A DNA stretch of 64,000 nucleotides. It comes from Mycobacterium sp. 852002-10029_SCH5224772. Lineage in GTDB: Bacteria > Actinomycetota > Actinomycetes > Mycobacteriales > Mycobacteriaceae. The translations under genes and the position numbers were made by a program. Location: positions 52,110 to 116,109 of the forward strand of contig NZ_LZHT01000074.1 in NCBI RefSeq assembly GCF_001667315.1, written 5' to 3'. Below are positions 46,701-58,956 of this stretch, in pieces (the stretch's first letter is position 1; each line of letters opens with the position of its first letter). A model generated the notes under the pieces. That model was not told where the DNA came from. It saw only the letters and a program-made list of their open reading frames with translations, and made no database searches.

Positions 46701-49286
46701 CTATTCAGCGGCGTCGAAATGGCGTGCCCGCAGCGAACGCTTCACCCCGGCCTGGCCCTCGAGCACCAGGCGGCGCAGCGCGGCCGGCACCTCGGGGTCG
46801 GATAGGAACCTGTCCGCCGCGGCGATGCCGTCGTCGCTGATGTCCCAGTGCGGATACAGGCCGATCACCACCGTTTGGGCCACTTCGCTGGATCGACGCG
46901 CCCACACGCCCGAGATCGCCTCGAAGTAGCGCGCCGTGAACGGCTTGAGCAGGTCGTGCTGCGCCGGCGGGGCGATGCCCGCGATGATCGCGCGGGCCGT
47001 GATATTCGCCAGGGTGTCGTCCTCGACCACCGTGGTCCAGGCGTCCTCCTTGACCTGCAGCTGGGGCCGCGCCGTCGCGGCCTGCGCGCCGTGCCGCTTG
47101 CCGGCGGCGGTCGGGTCGCGCTGCACCTCGGCGTCGATGAACGGTGTGGCGGGTCCGTCGGCGTCGACCTCGCCGGCGGTGGCCAGCGCCGTGACGATCC
47201 GCCACCGCAGGTCCGTGTCGATCTCGAGGCCGGGCAATCCCAACTCCGCGGGGTCGCGGTCGAGCAGGTCCGCCAACGTCACCACGTGGCGACTCGACAG
47301 GACCGACGAGCACAACGTGTTGACGAAGGCGAGCTGGTGATCCGAGCCGGGCTGCGCGGCGCGCGCCAATTCCAGCAACCGGTCGGCGAACTGCGGCCAG
47401 CCGTACTCGCGCGCCCAGCCGGGCTCCGCGTAGGACGCCAGCGCCGTCTGCGCCTGCAGCAACAGCCGCTGCGCCACCCCCACCTCGGTTTCGGCGTGCA
47501 CGCCGCCCGCCACCAGGGCCACGAAGTCGCGGGCCCGTAGTTCGGCCTCGCGGGTCATCTCCCAGGCCGCCGACCAGACAAGCGAGCGCGGCAACGGCTC
47601 AGCGATGTCGGCGATGCACTGCAGCGCGGTGCGCAGCGACTCGGCGTCCAGCCGCAACGAGCAATACGTCAGGTCGTCGTCGTTGACCAGAACCAGTTGG
47701 CCTCGCGAAACCCCAATCAGTGCAGGAACTTCCGTCACAGGGCCCTCGACGTCGAGCTCCTCGCGGTGGACGCGGACCAGCTTTCCGGTTCCGTTGTCGT
47801 CGTAGATGCCGATCGCCAGCCGGTGCACCCGAGTCTCACCGGCTCCCGGGGTGGCGCCGCTTTGGGTCACCGCGAACCGGGTGAACTTGCCGCCGGCGCC
47901 CGGGCCGTCGACGTCGAAATCGGGCCGCAGCGTGTTCAGCCCCGTCGTCTTCAGCCACTGCTGACCCCAGTCGGACAGGTCGCGTCCGGACGCCTTCTCC
48001 AGCGCGGCGACCAGATCGTCGAATGTGGCGTTGCCGAACGCGTGGGTGCGGAAGTAGTCGCGCAGCCCGGCCAGGAAGTGCTCCAGCCCGACGTAGGCGA
48101 CCAGCTGCTTGAGCACCGACGCGCCCTTGGCGTAGGTGATGCCGTCGAAGTTCACCTCGACGGCGGCCAGGTCCGGAATGTCGGCCGCGATCGGATGGGT
48201 CGAGGGCAACTGGTCCTGGCGGTAGGCCCACGACTTCTCGACGGTCGCGAACGTCGTCCAGGCCTCCCTGAATTCGGTTGCCTCGCTTTGACACAGCACC
48301 GAGGCGAAGGTCGCAAACGACTCGTTCAGCCACAGGTCGTCCCACCAGGCCATGGTGACCAGATCGCCGAACCACATGTGCGCCATCTCGTGCAGCACGG
48401 TCTCGGCGCGCCGCTCGTAGGAGGCCCGGGTGACTTTGCTGCGGAAGACGTAGTCCTCCAGGAAGGTCACCGCGCCCGCGTTTTCCATTGCGCCGGCATT
48501 GAATTCGGGGACGAACAGCTGATCGTATTTCCCGAACGCGTAGGGCAGCCCAAAGTTCTTGTGGTAGAAGCCAAATCCCTGCTTGGTCTGGGTGAAAAGC
48601 CGCTCGGCGTCCATGTGTTGCGCCAGCGACGCCCGGCAGTAGATGCCCAGCGGGATTTCCCCGTGTTCGTCGGTGTAGGTGTCCTTCCACTCGGCGTACG
48701 GGCCGGCGATCAGGGCGATCAGGTAGGTGCTCATCCGCGGGGTGGTGGCGAACGTGTGCAGGCCGTCGATCACCGACACCGTCGCGCCGTTGGAGATCAC
48801 CTTCCAGTGCTTGGGTGCGATCACCCGCACGTCGAAGGTCGCCTTGAGGTCGGGCTGATCGAAGCAGGCGAACATGCGCTTGGCGTCGGCGGTTTCGAAT
48901 TGCGAGTACAGGTAGGTCTCGTTGTCGACCGGGTCGACGAACCGATGCAGACCCTCACCGGTGTTGGAGTAGCGGCAGTCGGCGTCCACCACGACGACGT
49001 TGCGGTCGGCCAGTCCGCGCAAGGCGATGCCGGTGGATTCGTCGTATCCGGAGACGTCCAGATCGCGGCCGTTGAGCGTGGCGCCGCGCACCGTGTCGGC
49101 GGCGATGTCGATGACCGTGTCGGCGCCGGCGAGCGCGTCGAACACCACCGTGGTGACCGAGCGGAAGGTCCGTTCGCCGGGACCGCCGTGGGAGTCGGTG
49201 AGATCGAGGTCGATCTGGTAGCTGGCGACGGTGATCAGGGAGGCGCGCTCGACAGCTTGTTCGCGGGTCAGGTTGGGGAGTGCCAC
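46701..49286 (-). CDS. pepN: Aminopeptidase N (M1 metallopeptidase)
   Basis: An 861-residue M1 peptidase. GAMEN (about 265-269) is the exopeptidase signature. The zinc motif is HEMAH (about 298-302) with the third ligand Glu321 in WLNESFA, giving HExxH-x18-E. The C-terminal ERAP1-like helical domain fills the last third. It removes N-terminal residues from peptides in the cytosol, downstream of Clp and proteasome action. It is divergent from the Rv2466c-type gene, with about 90 bp between. Corresponds to Rv2467. Confidence 0.96.
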   Translation of the reverse strand: MALPNLTREQAVERASLITVASYQIDLDLTDSHGGPGERTFRSVTTVVFDALAGADTVIDIAADTVRGATLNGRDLDVSGYDESTGIALRGLADRNVVVVDADCRYSNTGEGLHRFVDPVDNETYLYSQFETADAKRMFACFDQPDLKATFDVRVIAPKHWKVISNGATVSVIDGLHTFATTPRMSTYLIALIAGPYAEWKDTYTDEHGEIPLGIYCRASLAQHMDAERLFTQTKQGFGFYHKNFGLPYAFGKYDQLFVPEFNAGAMENAGAVTFLEDYVFRSKVTRASYERRAETVLHEMAHMWFGDLVTMAWWDDLWLNESFATFASVLCQSEATEFREAWTTFATVEKSWAYRQDQLPSTHPIAADIPDLAAVEVNFDGITYAKGASVLKQLVAYVGLEHFLAGLRDYFRTHAFGNATFDDLVAALEKASGRDLSDWGQQWLKTTGLNTLRPDFDVDGPGAGGKFTRFAVTQSGATPGAGETRVHRLAIGIYDDNGTGKLVRVHREELDVEGPVTEVPALIGVSRGQLVLVNDDDLTYCSLRLDAESLRTALQCIADIAEPLPRSLVWSAAWEMTREAELRARDFVALVAGGVHAETEVGVAQRLLLQAQTALASYAEPGWAREYGWPQFADRLLELARAAQPGSDHQLAFVNTLCSSVLSSRHVVTLADLLDRDPAELGLPGLEIDTDLRWRIVTALATAGEVDADGPATPFIDAEVQRDPTAAGKRHGAQAATARPQLQVKEDAWTTVVEDDTLANITARAIIAGIAPPAQHDLLKPFTARYFEAISGVWARRSSEVAQTVVIGLYPHWDISDDGIAAADRFLSDPEVPAALRRLVLEGQAGVKRSLRARHFDAAE

Positions 49287-49377
49287 GTGTCCAACCTACG
49301 GGTCGGGCAAACCGGGAACAGGAGCGAGAGGCCTACGGTTGTGCAGATCAGACTTCCAACCGACGAGAGGACCGGAC

Positions 49378-50001
49378 ATGCCTGACAACGCGCCCGCGAA
49401 GAACAAAGCCGATTTCTGGTTCGACCCACTGTGCCCGTGGGCGTGGATCACCTCGCGCTGGATCCTCGAGGTGGAAAAGGTTCGCGACATCGAGGTGAAC
49501 TTTCACGTAATGAGCCTGGCGGTGCTCAACGAAAACCGCGAGGGTCTGCCTGACGAATACCGCGAACGGTTGGCCAAGGCCTTCGGTCCGGTGCGGGTGG
49601 CGATCGCCGCCGAGCAGGCCCACGGCGCCGAGGTGCTGTCTCCGCTGTACACAGCGATGGGAACGCGGATCCACAACGAGGGCAACAAGGAACTCGAGGA
49701 CGTGATCAAGCTGGCGCTCGCCGACGTGGGCCTGCCGGCCGAGTTGGCGGAGGCCGCGAACAGCGACGAGTACGACGAGGCGCTGCGCAAGAGCCACCAC
49801 GCCGGCATGGACGCGGTCGGCGACGACGTCGGCACGCCGACCATCCACGTCAACGATGTGGCGTTCTTCGGGCCGGTGCTGTCCAAGATTCCGCGCGGCG
49901 AGGAAGCGGGCAAGCTGTGGGACGCCTCGGTGACCTTCGCGTCCTACCCGCACTTCTTCGAGCTCAAGCGCAGCCGCACCGAGAACCCCGAATTCGACTA
50001 G
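49378..50001 (+). CDS. Thioredoxin-fold mycothiol-dependent reductase (Rv2466c type)
   Basis: A 207-residue DsbA-like protein with the redox motif CPWA (Cys19-Pro20-Trp21-Ala22) in [24 protein letters not shown] supplies the cis-proline. Its M. tuberculosis counterpart, Rv2466c, is reported to be a mycothiol-dependent nitroreductase that activates nitro prodrugs and responds to oxidative stress through SigH. The single active-site cysteine fits a mycothiol-based mechanism. AGAGG lies about 7 nt before ATG 49378. Confidence 0.92.
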   Translation: MPDNAPAKNKADFWFDPLCPWAWITSRWILEVEKVRDIEVNFHVMSLAVLNENREGLPDEYRERLAKAFGPVRVAIAAEQAHGAEVLSPLYTAMGTRIHNEGNKELEDVIKLALADVGLPAELAEAANSDEYDEALRKSHHAGMDAVGDDVGTPTIHVNDVAFFGPVLSKIPRGEEAGKLWDASVTFASYPHFFELKRSRTENPEFD

Positions 50002-50046
50002 ACCGCTCGGGCGGACGCGCCGCGCGGCTGTGTAAGGATTGCGGGC

Positions 50047-50526
<480 letters not shown>

Positions 50527-50544
50527 CGCCGGAAAGGTCTGCGC

Positions 50545-51351
50545 GTGCCCGAAGGGCATACCCTGCACCGGCTGGCCCGGCTGCACCAACGCCGCTACGC
50601 CGGCGCGCCCGTGTCGGTGTCCAGTCCGCAGGGCCGCTTCGCTGATTCGGCCGCGGTGGTCGACGGCCGGGTGCTGCAGCGCACCAGCGTCTGGGGCAAA
50701 CACCTGTTTCACCACTACGCCGGCGGTCCGATCGTGCACGTGCATCTCGGCCTGTACGGCGCCTTCACCGAATGGGAACGTCCCGACGACGGGTCGCTTC
50801 CCGAGGCGGTTGGGCAGGTGCGGATGCGCATGATCGGCGCCGACTACGGCACGGACTTGCGCGGCCCGACGGTGTGCGAAGTCATCGACGAAGGACAGGT
50901 CAGTGACGTGGTGGCCCGCCTGGGCCCCGACCCGTTGCGCGGCGATGCCGATCCGTCGTGGGCGTGGAAGCGGATTACCAAGTCTCGCAGGCCTATTGGC
51001 GCGCTATTGATGGATCAGACCGTCATGGCCGGCGTAGGCAACGTCTATCGCAGCGAGTTGCTGTTCCGCCACGGCATCGACCCATTCCGCCCGGGCCGCG
51101 ACATCGGCGAGGCAGAGTTCGATGCGGCCTGGACCGATCTGGTGGCCCTGATGAAGGTGGGTTTGCGCCGGGGCAAGATCATCGTGGTGCGGCCCGAACA
51201 CGATCACGGGGCGCCGTCGTATCGGCCCGACCGGCCGCGCACCTACGTCTACCGGCGTAGCGGCGATCCCTGCCGGGTGTGCGGAGACCTGATACGCACG
51301 ACCGTGCTGGAGGGCCGCAACGTTTTTTGGTGCCCGACATGCCAGAAATGA
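50545..51351 (+). CDS. nei2: Fpg/Nei-family DNA glycosylase
   Basis: A 268-residue base-excision repair enzyme. The catalytic N-terminus PEGHTLHRLARLH follows the initiator (Pro2, Glu3). The helix-two-turn-helix contains LLMDQTVMAGVGNVYRSELL. The C-terminal zinc finger is CRVCGDLIRTTVLEGRNVFW followed by CPTC. It removes oxidised pyrimidines and nicks the abasic site. It starts at GTG 50545 and corresponds to Rv2464c (Nei2). Confidence 0.94.
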   Translation: MPEGHTLHRLARLHQRRYAGAPVSVSSPQGRFADSAAVVDGRVLQRTSVWGKHLFHHYAGGPIVHVHLGLYGAFTEWERPDDGSLPEAVGQVRMRMIGADYGTDLRGPTVCEVIDEGQVSDVVARLGPDPLRGDADPSWAWKRITKSRRPIGALLMDQTVMAGVGNVYRSELLFRHGIDPFRPGRDIGEAEFDAAWTDLVALMKVGLRRGKIIVVRPEHDHGAPSYRPDRPRTYVYRRSGDPCRVCGDLIRTTVLEGRNVFWCPTCQK

Positions 51352-51409
51352 CGGCGGAAGCGCCCAATTCTCTGGTTTGAGTTCAATCTGCGCGGGCATT
51401 GCTGTCTCC

Positions 51410-51760
51410 ATGAAGACTCTCGCTCGATCAGCTGCAACGATTTCCGCAATAGCAGGTCTCGGGCTGGCAGGGCTGGGCGTCGCGAGCGACGCGCAGGCGC
51501 AGCCCGGCCCGTTCCCGCAATGGTGCCCTGGGGATTTCTGGGACCCCGGCTGGGGCGACAACTGGGACAACGGGCACTGCCATGACAACTGGCGTGGGCC
51601 CGGACCTAATCCGTACATCGGCCCGGGGGGACCCGGCGGTCCCGGTGGACTGGGTGGACCCGGTGGACCGGGTGGGCCCGGCGGACCGGGTGGGCCTGGC
51701 GGGGGCGGACCCGGCGGCGGTGGCGGACACGGCGGCGGAGGCGGTGGCGGCGGCCACTGA
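51410..51760 (+). CDS. Secreted Gly/Pro-rich protein
   Basis: A 116-residue protein. The signal peptide MKTLARSAATISAIAGLGLA then GLGVASDAQA ends in an AxA site, so cleavage before QPG is expected. The mature part has a short Trp/Asp/Cys region (WCPGDFWDPGWGDNWDNGHC), then about 60 residues of GGPGGPG-type repeats and a poly-Gly/His end. No RBS is clear before ATG 51410. It lies between nei2 and the convergent lipP gene. It may be a low-complexity surface protein; it is not PE/PPE. Confidence 0.65.
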   Translation: MKTLARSAATISAIAGLGLAGLGVASDAQAQPGPFPQWCPGDFWDPGWGDNWDNGHCHDNWRGPGPNPYIGPGGPGGPGGLGGPGGPGGPGGPGGPGGGGPGGGGGHGGGGGGGGH

Positions 51761-51768
51761 CGCCGTCG

Positions 51769-52959
51769 CTAGAGGACACCCAGCACGGAGTAGACCTCGT
51801 TACTGAGGACCAGGCTGCGCGGATCCGCGTTGGCCTTGGTGGGGTCGAAGTGATTCGCCACGTACGCGTAACCGATGCGGTGCTCCAAGTCGACGAATCC
51901 GAACGAGCCACCCAACCCTCCGTGGCCGAAGATCCGCGGGTTGGGCCCGTTGACGCACCGCTGGTTGAGCATGTATCCCAGGCCCCAGCCGTGGTCGGCG
52001 ACCCGCGGCCCCAGCACCAAATCGGTGTCCAGCCCACCCTGACAGACGCGCACCAGGTCCATGTGCTCGCGACTGAGCACCTTCTCCTGGGCGAGCGCGT
52101 TGTAGAACGTCGCCAACCCCAACGCCGACACCTGCCCGTTGGTCCCAGGGAACTCGAGTTCGCGCCACAGGCTCAGATCGTGTGAGCCGAGTTCGTCGTC
52201 GGGGGCGAACCCCATCGAGATGGACAGCGCCGCCTTGGGGTGCTCGGCCAGGCTGGTCGGGTACCCGGGGGCCTTCGCGTCGGCCAGCAGGTCCCGGGCG
52301 TGCGGCTTGTTGATCCGCTCGGCGCAGCGGTGTTGTGCGGCCAGCGGCAGCCCGATGTGGACGTCGGCGCCGAACGGTTCGGCGATCTCGGTGCGCAGGT
52401 AGTGGCCGATCGTGCGGCCCGTCACCCGGCGGAACACCTCACCCATAATGAAACCGAAGGTGGTCATGTGATAGCCCTGCGCGGTGCCCGGCTCCCACCA
52501 GGGCTCGGCCGCGGCCAGCTGTTCGCAGACGTAGTCCCAGTCGGCGACCTGTTCCCAACGCATCCGGGTGCGGGGCCCGATCACGCCCGACCGGTGGCTC
52601 ATCACCATCGCCAGCGTGATGTCTTGTTTGCCGGCCTGGGCGAACTCGGGCCAGTAGTGGGCCACCGGGGCCTGCAGGTCCAGCTCGCCGCGGTCGGCCA
52701 GTTGGTGCACGCAGGTGGCCGACAGGCCCTTCGTGCCGGACAGCACGGTGGTCAGGGTGTTCTGCTGCCATGGCCGCGTATGGGCGGCGTCGGCCCAGCC
52801 ACCCCACAGATTGACGACGAGAGACCCGTCCACCCACACCGCGACGGCCGCGCCGACTTCGTCGCCGAGAGTGAAATTTCGCTCGAACACGTCGCGAACC
52901 CCGACGAAGTCCGGCGCGCACGAGCCATGAATCGACGCGTCCGTCGTCAGGTCGCTCAT
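51769..52959 (-). CDS. lipP: Beta-lactamase-fold esterase LipP
   Basis: A 396-residue serine hydrolase of the class C beta-lactamase/EstB family. The catalytic SxxK motif is SGTK (Ser74, Lys77) in TTVLSGTKGLSATC. A tyrosine motif is expected in the GYHMTTFGFIMGEVFRRVTG region. C-terminal FGHGGLGGSFGFVDLEHRIG provides the third conserved block. No signal peptide is present. It should act on short-chain esters. Corresponds to Rv2463. The start is ATG 52959, just before the tRNA-Gly gene. Confidence 0.9.
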   Translation of the reverse strand: MSDLTTDASIHGSCAPDFVGVRDVFERNFTLGDEVGAAVAVWVDGSLVVNLWGGWADAAHTRPWQQNTLTTVLSGTKGLSATCVHQLADRGELDLQAPVAHYWPEFAQAGKQDITLAMVMSHRSGVIGPRTRMRWEQVADWDYVCEQLAAAEPWWEPGTAQGYHMTTFGFIMGEVFRRVTGRTIGHYLRTEIAEPFGADVHIGLPLAAQHRCAERINKPHARDLLADAKAPGYPTSLAEHPKAALSISMGFAPDDELGSHDLSLWRELEFPGTNGQVSALGLATFYNALAQEKVLSREHMDLVRVCQGGLDTDLVLGPRVADHGWGLGYMLNQRCVNGPNPRIFGHGGLGGSFGFVDLEHRIGYAYVANHFDPTKANADPRSLVLSNEVYSVLGVL

Positions 52960-52991
52960 GGCGCCTCTCTATCGAGCAGATGGTTAGCCCG

Positions 52992-53062
52992 AGCGGGCGA
53001 CGGGAATCGAACCCGCGTAGCTAGTTTGGAAGACTAGGGCTCTACCATTGAGCTACGCCCGC
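52992..53062 (-). tRNA. tRNA-Gly (TCC)
   Basis: On the minus strand: acceptor GCGGGCG paired with CGCCCGC, D-arm GCTC/GAGC, anticodon loop CTTCCAA with anticodon TCC, T-arm with loop TTCGATT and discriminator T. 71 nt; CCA is not encoded. It is located between lipP and the tRNA-Pro gene, which is on the other strand. Confidence 0.95.
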
Positions 53063-53209
53063 ATGTATTAGTCGAGCGTGACTGTAGCTGGCGACGAAGA
53101 TCAAATCTAATCGACGCGGCTTTGTGATCACCCCGTGAGTTCCGCGAGGTCGCTGCCAAGCCTGTGACGGACCGCGCTTCGCGGGGCCTTAGGATCATCG
53201 AGGTCAGCG

Positions 53210-53286
53210 CGGGGTGTAGCGCAGCTTGGTAGCGCATCCGCTTTGGGAGCGGAAGGCCGCAGGTTCAAATCCTGTCACCCCGACCA
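53210..53286 (+). tRNA. tRNA-Pro (TGG), CCA encoded
   Basis: Acceptor CGGGGTG pairs with CACCCCG, and the anticodon stem TCCGC/GCGGA holds loop TTTGGGA with anticodon TGG. The T-loop is TTCAAAT, the discriminator A is at 53283, and CCA is encoded at 53284-53286. It lies 67 bp before tig and may be transcribed with it. Confidence 0.95.
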
Positions 53287-53353
53287 GCACGACCGGCCCG
53301 TGCGCTGCGCACGGCCCACCGACCACCAGGAACGAGCACCGAGGAGCACACCC

Positions 53354-54733
53354 GTGAAGAGCACCGTCGAGCAGTTGAGCCCCACCCGGGTGCGCATCAA
53401 TGTGGAGGTCCCCTTCTCCGAACTCGAGCCGGACTTCCAGCGGGCCTACAAGGAGTTGGCGAGGCAGGTGCGTCTGCCGGGCTTCCGGCCGGGCAAGGCG
53501 CCGGCGAAGTTGCTGGAGGCCCGTTTCGGCCGGGAGGCGATGCTCGATCAGGTCGTCACCGACGCGCTGCCCGCGCGGTACGGCCAGGCGGTCGCCGAGT
53601 CGGAGGTACACCCGCTGGGCCAGCCCGAGATCGAGGTCACCAAGAAGGAGTACGGCGAGGAGCTGGCGTTCACGGCCGAGGTCGACATCCGCCCCAAGCT
53701 CACCCTGCCGGACCCGGGTTCCCTGACCATCTCGGTGGACTCCATCGAGGTCAGCGACGACGACGTCGACGCCGAACTGCAGTCTCTGCGTAGCCGATTC
53801 GGCACCCTGACCGGAGTGCAGCGGCCGGTCGCCGACGGTGACTTCGTCTCCATCGACTTGTCGGCCACCATCAACGGCGAAGAGGTGCCGGGAGCCGCCG
53901 CGCAGGGGCTGTCCCACGAGGTCGGCTCCGGCCGGCTCATCGCGGGCCTCGACGAAGCGCTGGTCGGTTTGTCCGTCGACGAATCCAAGGAGTTCACCGC
54001 GCAGTTGGCCACCGGCGAGCACGCGGGCCAGGACGCGCAGGTGACCGTTACGGTCAAGTCGGTCAAGCAGCGCGAGTTGCCTGAGCCCGACGACGAGTTC
54101 GCTCAATTGGCCAGCGAGTTCGACACCATCGACGAGCTGCGGTCGAACCTGCGCGACCAGGTCGGCCAGACCAAGCGCGCTCAGCAAGCCGAAAGCATTC
54201 GCGACGCCGCCATCGACACCTTGCTCGAGCAGGTCGACATCCCGCTGCCCGAAGCGATCGTGAAGGCGCAGGTCGACAGCGCATTGCACAACGCCCTGCA
54301 CAGCCTCGACCACGACGACTCCAAGCTCGACGAAGTGCTCGCCCAGCAGGGGAAGTCTCGCGAGGAGTTCGAGACCGAGACGCGCACCGCCGCCGAGACC
54401 GACGTCAAACGGCAGTTGCTGCTCGACGCGCTGGCCGACGAACTGCAGGTGCAGGTCGGCCAGGACGACCTGACCGAGCGGCTGGTGGCGACTTCCCGCC
54501 AGTACGGCATCGAGCCCCAGCAGCTGTTGGCCTACCTTCAGGAGAACAACCAGCTGCCGTCCATGTTCGCCGATGTGCGCCGCGCGCTGGCCATCGCCGA
54601 GGTGATCCGCGCGGCGACGGTCACCGACACCGCTGGAAACACCGTCGACACCGATGAGTTCTTCGGCAAGCGCGCGGAGGCCGACTCAGCCGAGTCGGCG
54701 GGCGAGTTGGAAGAGGCCGACGCCGAGGAGTGA
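53354..54733 (+). CDS. tig: Trigger factor
   Basis: A 459-residue chaperone with the three expected domains. The ribosome-binding N-domain carries the signature [10 protein letters not shown] (about residues 40-50). A PPIase domain (about 150-235) contains [20 protein letters not shown]. The C-terminal helical chaperone domain ends in a Glu/Ala-rich tail. It meets nascent chains at the ribosome exit. GTG 53354 follows GAGGAG by about 8 nt. It lies in the conserved order tig-clpP1-clpP2. Confidence 0.96.
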   Translation: MKSTVEQLSPTRVRINVEVPFSELEPDFQRAYKELARQVRLPGFRPGKAPAKLLEARFGREAMLDQVVTDALPARYGQAVAESEVHPLGQPEIEVTKKEYGEELAFTAEVDIRPKLTLPDPGSLTISVDSIEVSDDDVDAELQSLRSRFGTLTGVQRPVADGDFVSIDLSATINGEEVPGAAAQGLSHEVGSGRLIAGLDEALVGLSVDESKEFTAQLATGEHAGQDAQVTVTVKSVKQRELPEPDDEFAQLASEFDTIDELRSNLRDQVGQTKRAQQAESIRDAAIDTLLEQVDIPLPEAIVKAQVDSALHNALHSLDHDDSKLDEVLAQQGKSREEFETETRTAAETDVKRQLLLDALADELQVQVGQDDLTERLVATSRQYGIEPQQLLAYLQENNQLPSMFADVRRALAIAEVIRAATVTDTAGNTVDTDEFFGKRAEADSAESAGELEEADAEE

Positions 54734-54740
54734 CCGCGCG

Positions 54741-54758
54741 ATGACGCTGTGAGCGAAC
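54741..54758 (+). promoter_or_regulatory. Candidate ClgR box upstream of clpP1P2
   Basis: The 18 bases from 54741 fit the corynebacterial ClgR consensus WNNWCGCYNANRGCGWWS at all but one position (T instead of A in the centre). Core half-sites are CGCT (54745-54748) and AGCG (54752-54755). ClgR is the known activator of clpP1P2 in actinobacteria. The box lies 93 bp before the clpP1 start. Confidence 0.6.
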
Positions 54759-54850
54759 GCGCCCGTTTCGGGGGTGCGTGGCCGCGAAACGGCGGGCTCG
54801 GTTGGTTAGTGTCGGTGAAGACAGATCTCGAGAAAGCAGGTAATCCGGTC

Positions 54851-55450
54851 GTGACTGACATGCGTTCAAACTCGCAGGGTCTCAACCTCACGGACTCCGT
54901 CTATGAGCGCTTGCTGTCCGAGCGCATCATTTTCCTGGGTTCGGAGGTGAGCGACGAAATCGCCAATCGGCTGTGCGCGCAGATTCTGCTGCTCGCCGCC
55001 GAGGACGCCACCAAGGACATTTCGCTGTACATCAACTCGCCCGGCGGATCGATCAGTGCCGGGATGGCGATCTACGACACCATGGTGCTGGCGCCGTGCG
55101 ACATCGCCACGTACGCGATGGGCATGGCCGCCTCGATGGGTGAGTTTTTGCTGGCGGCGGGCACCAAGGGCAAGCGCTACGCGCTGCCGCACGCCCGCAT
55201 CCTGATGCACCAGCCGCTCGGCGGGGTGACCGGCAGCGCGGCCGACATCGCCATCCAGGCCGAGCAGTTCCACGTCATCAAGAAGGAGATGTTCCGGCTC
55301 AACGCTGAATTCACCGGCCAGTCGATCGAACGCATCGAGGCCGACTCCGACCGCGACCGTTGGTTCACCGCGCAGGAAGCCCTCGAATACGGCTTCGTCG
55401 ACCACATCATCACCCGCGCCGCCCACATCAGCAATGGAGAAGCCCGATGA
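54851..55450 (+). CDS. clpP1: ATP-dependent Clp protease proteolytic subunit 1
   Basis: A 199-residue ClpP. Catalytic Ser95 is in GMAASMGEF and His120 in ILMHQPLGG; the aspartate follows in the DSDRDRWF region. The oxyanion motif is [14 protein letters not shown] 54851 gives [11 protein letters not shown], the family start; the upstream frame has no such character. ClpP1 forms a mixed tetradecamer with ClpP2 and is essential in mycobacteria. The stop overlaps the clpP2 ATG. Confidence 0.97.
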   Translation: MTDMRSNSQGLNLTDSVYERLLSERIIFLGSEVSDEIANRLCAQILLLAAEDATKDISLYINSPGGSISAGMAIYDTMVLAPCDIATYAMGMAASMGEFLLAAGTKGKRYALPHARILMHQPLGGVTGSAADIAIQAEQFHVIKKEMFRLNAEFTGQSIERIEADSDRDRWFTAQEALEYGFVDHIITRAAHISNGEAR

Positions 55451-56082
55451 ACCCCGAAACCCAGCCTCAGGCGCGCTACATCCTGCCGTCGTTCATCGAG
55501 CACTCCAGCTTTGGGATCAAGGAGTCCAATCCCTACAACAAGCTGTTCGAGGAACGCATCATCTTCCTCGGCGTCCAGGTGGACGACGCGTCGGCGAACG
55601 ACATCATGGCGCAGCTGCTGGTGCTCGAGTCGCTGGACCCCGACCGCGACATCACCATGTACATCAACTCGCCCGGTGGCGGGTTCACCTCGCTGATGGC
55701 GATCTACGACACCATGCAGTACGTGCGGGCCGACATCCAGACGGTGTGCCTGGGCCAGGCCGCCTCGGCGGCCGCGGTGTTGCTGGCCGCCGGAACCCCG
55801 GGCAAGCGGATGGCGCTGCCCAACGCCCGGGTGCTGATCCACCAGCCCTCGCTGCAGGGTGTGATCCAGGGACAGTTCTCCGATCTGGAAATCCAGGCCG
55901 CCGAAATCGAGCGGATGCGCACCCTGATGGAGACCACGTTGGCCCGCCACACCGGCAAGGACGCCGCGACGGTCCGCAAGGACACCGATCGGGACAAGAT
56001 CCTGACCGCCGAAGAGGCCAAGGACTACGGGATCATCGACACCGTGCTGGAATACCGGAAGCTTTCCGCCCAGTCCGCCTAG
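55447..56082 (+). CDS. clpP2: ATP-dependent Clp protease proteolytic subunit 2
   Basis: A 211-residue ClpP. Catalytic Ser107 is in [11 protein letters not shown], His132 in LIHQPSL, and an Asp in [26 protein letters not shown] is the oxyanion region. It starts in an ATGA overlap with clpP1 (55447-55450), so the two subunits are co-translated. ClpP2 provides the docking face for ClpX, encoded 1.3 kb downstream. Confidence 0.97.
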   Translation: MNPETQPQARYILPSFIEHSSFGIKESNPYNKLFEERIIFLGVQVDDASANDIMAQLLVLESLDPDRDITMYINSPGGGFTSLMAIYDTMQYVRADIQTVCLGQAASAAAVLLAAGTPGKRMALPNARVLIHQPSLQGVIQGQFSDLEIQAAEIERMRTLMETTLARHTGKDAATVRKDTDRDKILTAEEAKDYGIIDTVLEYRKLSAQSA

Positions 56083-56104
56083 CCCCTTTTCACCGAACGT
56101 GCAC

Positions 56105-57028
56105 TCACGGCGAGTTTTCGGCTGATTTTTCGCTCTGATTGCACGCTCGGCGCAACGCGGCGATCTCGGCGGGGCCGACGCGGCAGCAGCCGCCGACGAT
56201 GCGGGCCCCGGCCGCGATCCACTGCGAGGCGAGGTCCGCGCTGAAGCGCGGCCGACCGATCCACCTGTGCCGCAAGGCATCCCAGCGCTCCCCGCTGTTC
56301 GGGTAGACGATGACGGGCTTGCCGATCGCCGATGCGCTCGCGATTGCGGGCAGCACGTCGTCGGGCGCGCAGCAGTTGACCCCGACGGCCACGATCTCGT
56401 CGACGCCGGCGGCCACCGCGAACGCGTCGGCCAGCGGTTGCCCGGCACGGGTCCGCGCGCCGTCGATGGTGTAGCTCAGCCACGCCGGCATCCCGACCGA
56501 GCGCACCAGTTCGACCAGCGCCTGCGCCTCGTCGACGTCGGGCACGGTTTCGCATGCGAGCACGTCGGCACCGGCGGCCGCCAAGGTCTCCAGCCGGGGA
56601 CGATGCCATCGCGCCAACCCCGCGACCGACAGCCCGTAGCGTCCGCGGTACTCCGAGCCATCGGCCAGCGCCGCGCCATACGGTCCGACCGATGCGGCGA
56701 CGAGGAGACCCGCAGCGCCGGCCTCGGCGCGCGCGGCCTTGGCGAGTTCGACGCTGCGCCGCAATAGCCCGGCGGCCTCGTGTCGATCCAGTCCGCGCGC
56801 CGCGAAGCCCTCGAATGACGCCTGGTAGCTCGCCGTCGTCGCGATCGCGGCACCGGCGCGAAAGTAGGCGGCGTGGACGGCGACGATCTCATCCGGGGCG
56901 TCCGCGAGCAGCCTGGCCGACCACAACCGGTCGGACAGGTCATGACCGCGCGCCTCGAGCCCGGTGGCCAACCCGCCATCGAGCAGCACGGTTCCGCTGG
57001 GCCAGGTAAAACCCACGGCCAAACCCAC
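56105..57028 (-). CDS. mmuM: Homocysteine S-methyltransferase
   Basis: A 307-residue member of the Hcy-binding family. Zinc ligands are the Cys in VGVNCCAPDDV and the Cys pair in VGGCCRVGP near the C-terminus; the N-terminal LLDGGLATGLEARGHDLS is also typical. It methylates homocysteine from S-methylmethionine or S-adenosylmethionine. The start is GTG 57028 by length (M. tuberculosis Rv2458 is about 302 aa by memory). It lies on the opposite strand between clpP2 and clpX. Confidence 0.9.
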   Translation of the reverse strand: MGLAVGFTWPSGTVLLDGGLATGLEARGHDLSDRLWSARLLADAPDEIVAVHAAYFRAGAAIATTASYQASFEGFAARGLDRHEAAGLLRRSVELAKAARAEAGAAGLLVAASVGPYGAALADGSEYRGRYGLSVAGLARWHRPRLETLAAAGADVLACETVPDVDEAQALVELVRSVGMPAWLSYTIDGARTRAGQPLADAFAVAAGVDEIVAVGVNCCAPDDVLPAIASASAIGKPVIVYPNSGERWDALRHRWIGRPRFSADLASQWIAAGARIVGGCCRVGPAEIAALRRACNQSEKSAENSP

Positions 57029-57369
57029 GTGGCCACTGTAGGGTGATTGCTTGGGGGTTCGCCCAGGCCTCGGGTGACCGTTCGGGTTGGGTCGGCACCT
57101 CCGCCGGAGGCGGAATCAGGCGGCCGCCGGACTCAGTCGCATTACGACTGCGACACGCCAAAGACACGCAAAGCGCGCCTTTCGCGAGGGACGGGCACTG
57201 TCGGGCTATATCTTTCCTCCATACGGAAGAGGCAATGAACTCCCGCAAATACCATGCGCGCGATTCGGCGTTTATGGTCGCGGCGGGCCCGATCAAGCGG
57301 GTAGCGTCGGTGACTACATGCGGGGACAGGGAAGACAAACGGCGAATAGGAAGTAGGCGCTGAAGCACC
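57029..57369. other. Intergenic region before clpX
   Basis: A 341-bp stretch without a supported gene between the divergent mmuM and clpX starts. It includes a short GC hairpin near 57100-57112 (CCTCCG-C-CGGAGG). It should hold the clpX promoter, but I could not choose -35/-10 elements with confidence. Confidence 0.5.
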
Positions 57370-58650
<1,281 letters not shown>

Positions 58651-58956
58651 GTCCGTCCAGCTCCCCGGCGGGGCCGATTGCCGACCGCCCGGCGTGTTTG
58701 CTGCCGGTGCCACGAGCGTCGACGTGACCAACGCCACAGTTTGCTGTGCTACTCATCAGTAGGACGTCGCTGACGTCGTCTTTTGGATGCGGATGCGGCC
58801 GAGATGACGGCTCGGCGACGGCGATGGCGACTGGAAATCAGTGCCATAATTGATACTTCCAGTGACATCAAACGGAGACGGCCGGAAAGTCACTTTCACG
58901 GGCGTAATCTAGTTTGCGCGTGGTGTCTGTCCGGTGAACAAATGGAGGGCAAAGAC
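58651..58956. other. Intergenic region before korA
   Basis: A 306-bp region with no supported gene. A direct repeat GACGTCG-CT-GACGTCG lies near 58767-58782. A+T-rich hexamers such as CATAAT near 58846 could serve as a -10. An open frame in phase with korA crosses it but has no coding character. Confidence 0.45.

Noticed and set aside
47697..49385. 562-codon open frame antisense to pepN
   Set aside because: It mirrors the pepN codon structure; pepN carries all catalytic motifs and this frame carries none.
51590..51750. Repeat array or satellite DNA
   Set aside because: The periodic GGTGGACCC pattern stays in frame with a signal-peptide-bearing ORF and encodes its Gly/Pro repeats.
57043..57363. 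106-codon plus-strand frame before clpX
   Set aside because: No RBS, no family character, and it lies in the expected clpX promoter region.
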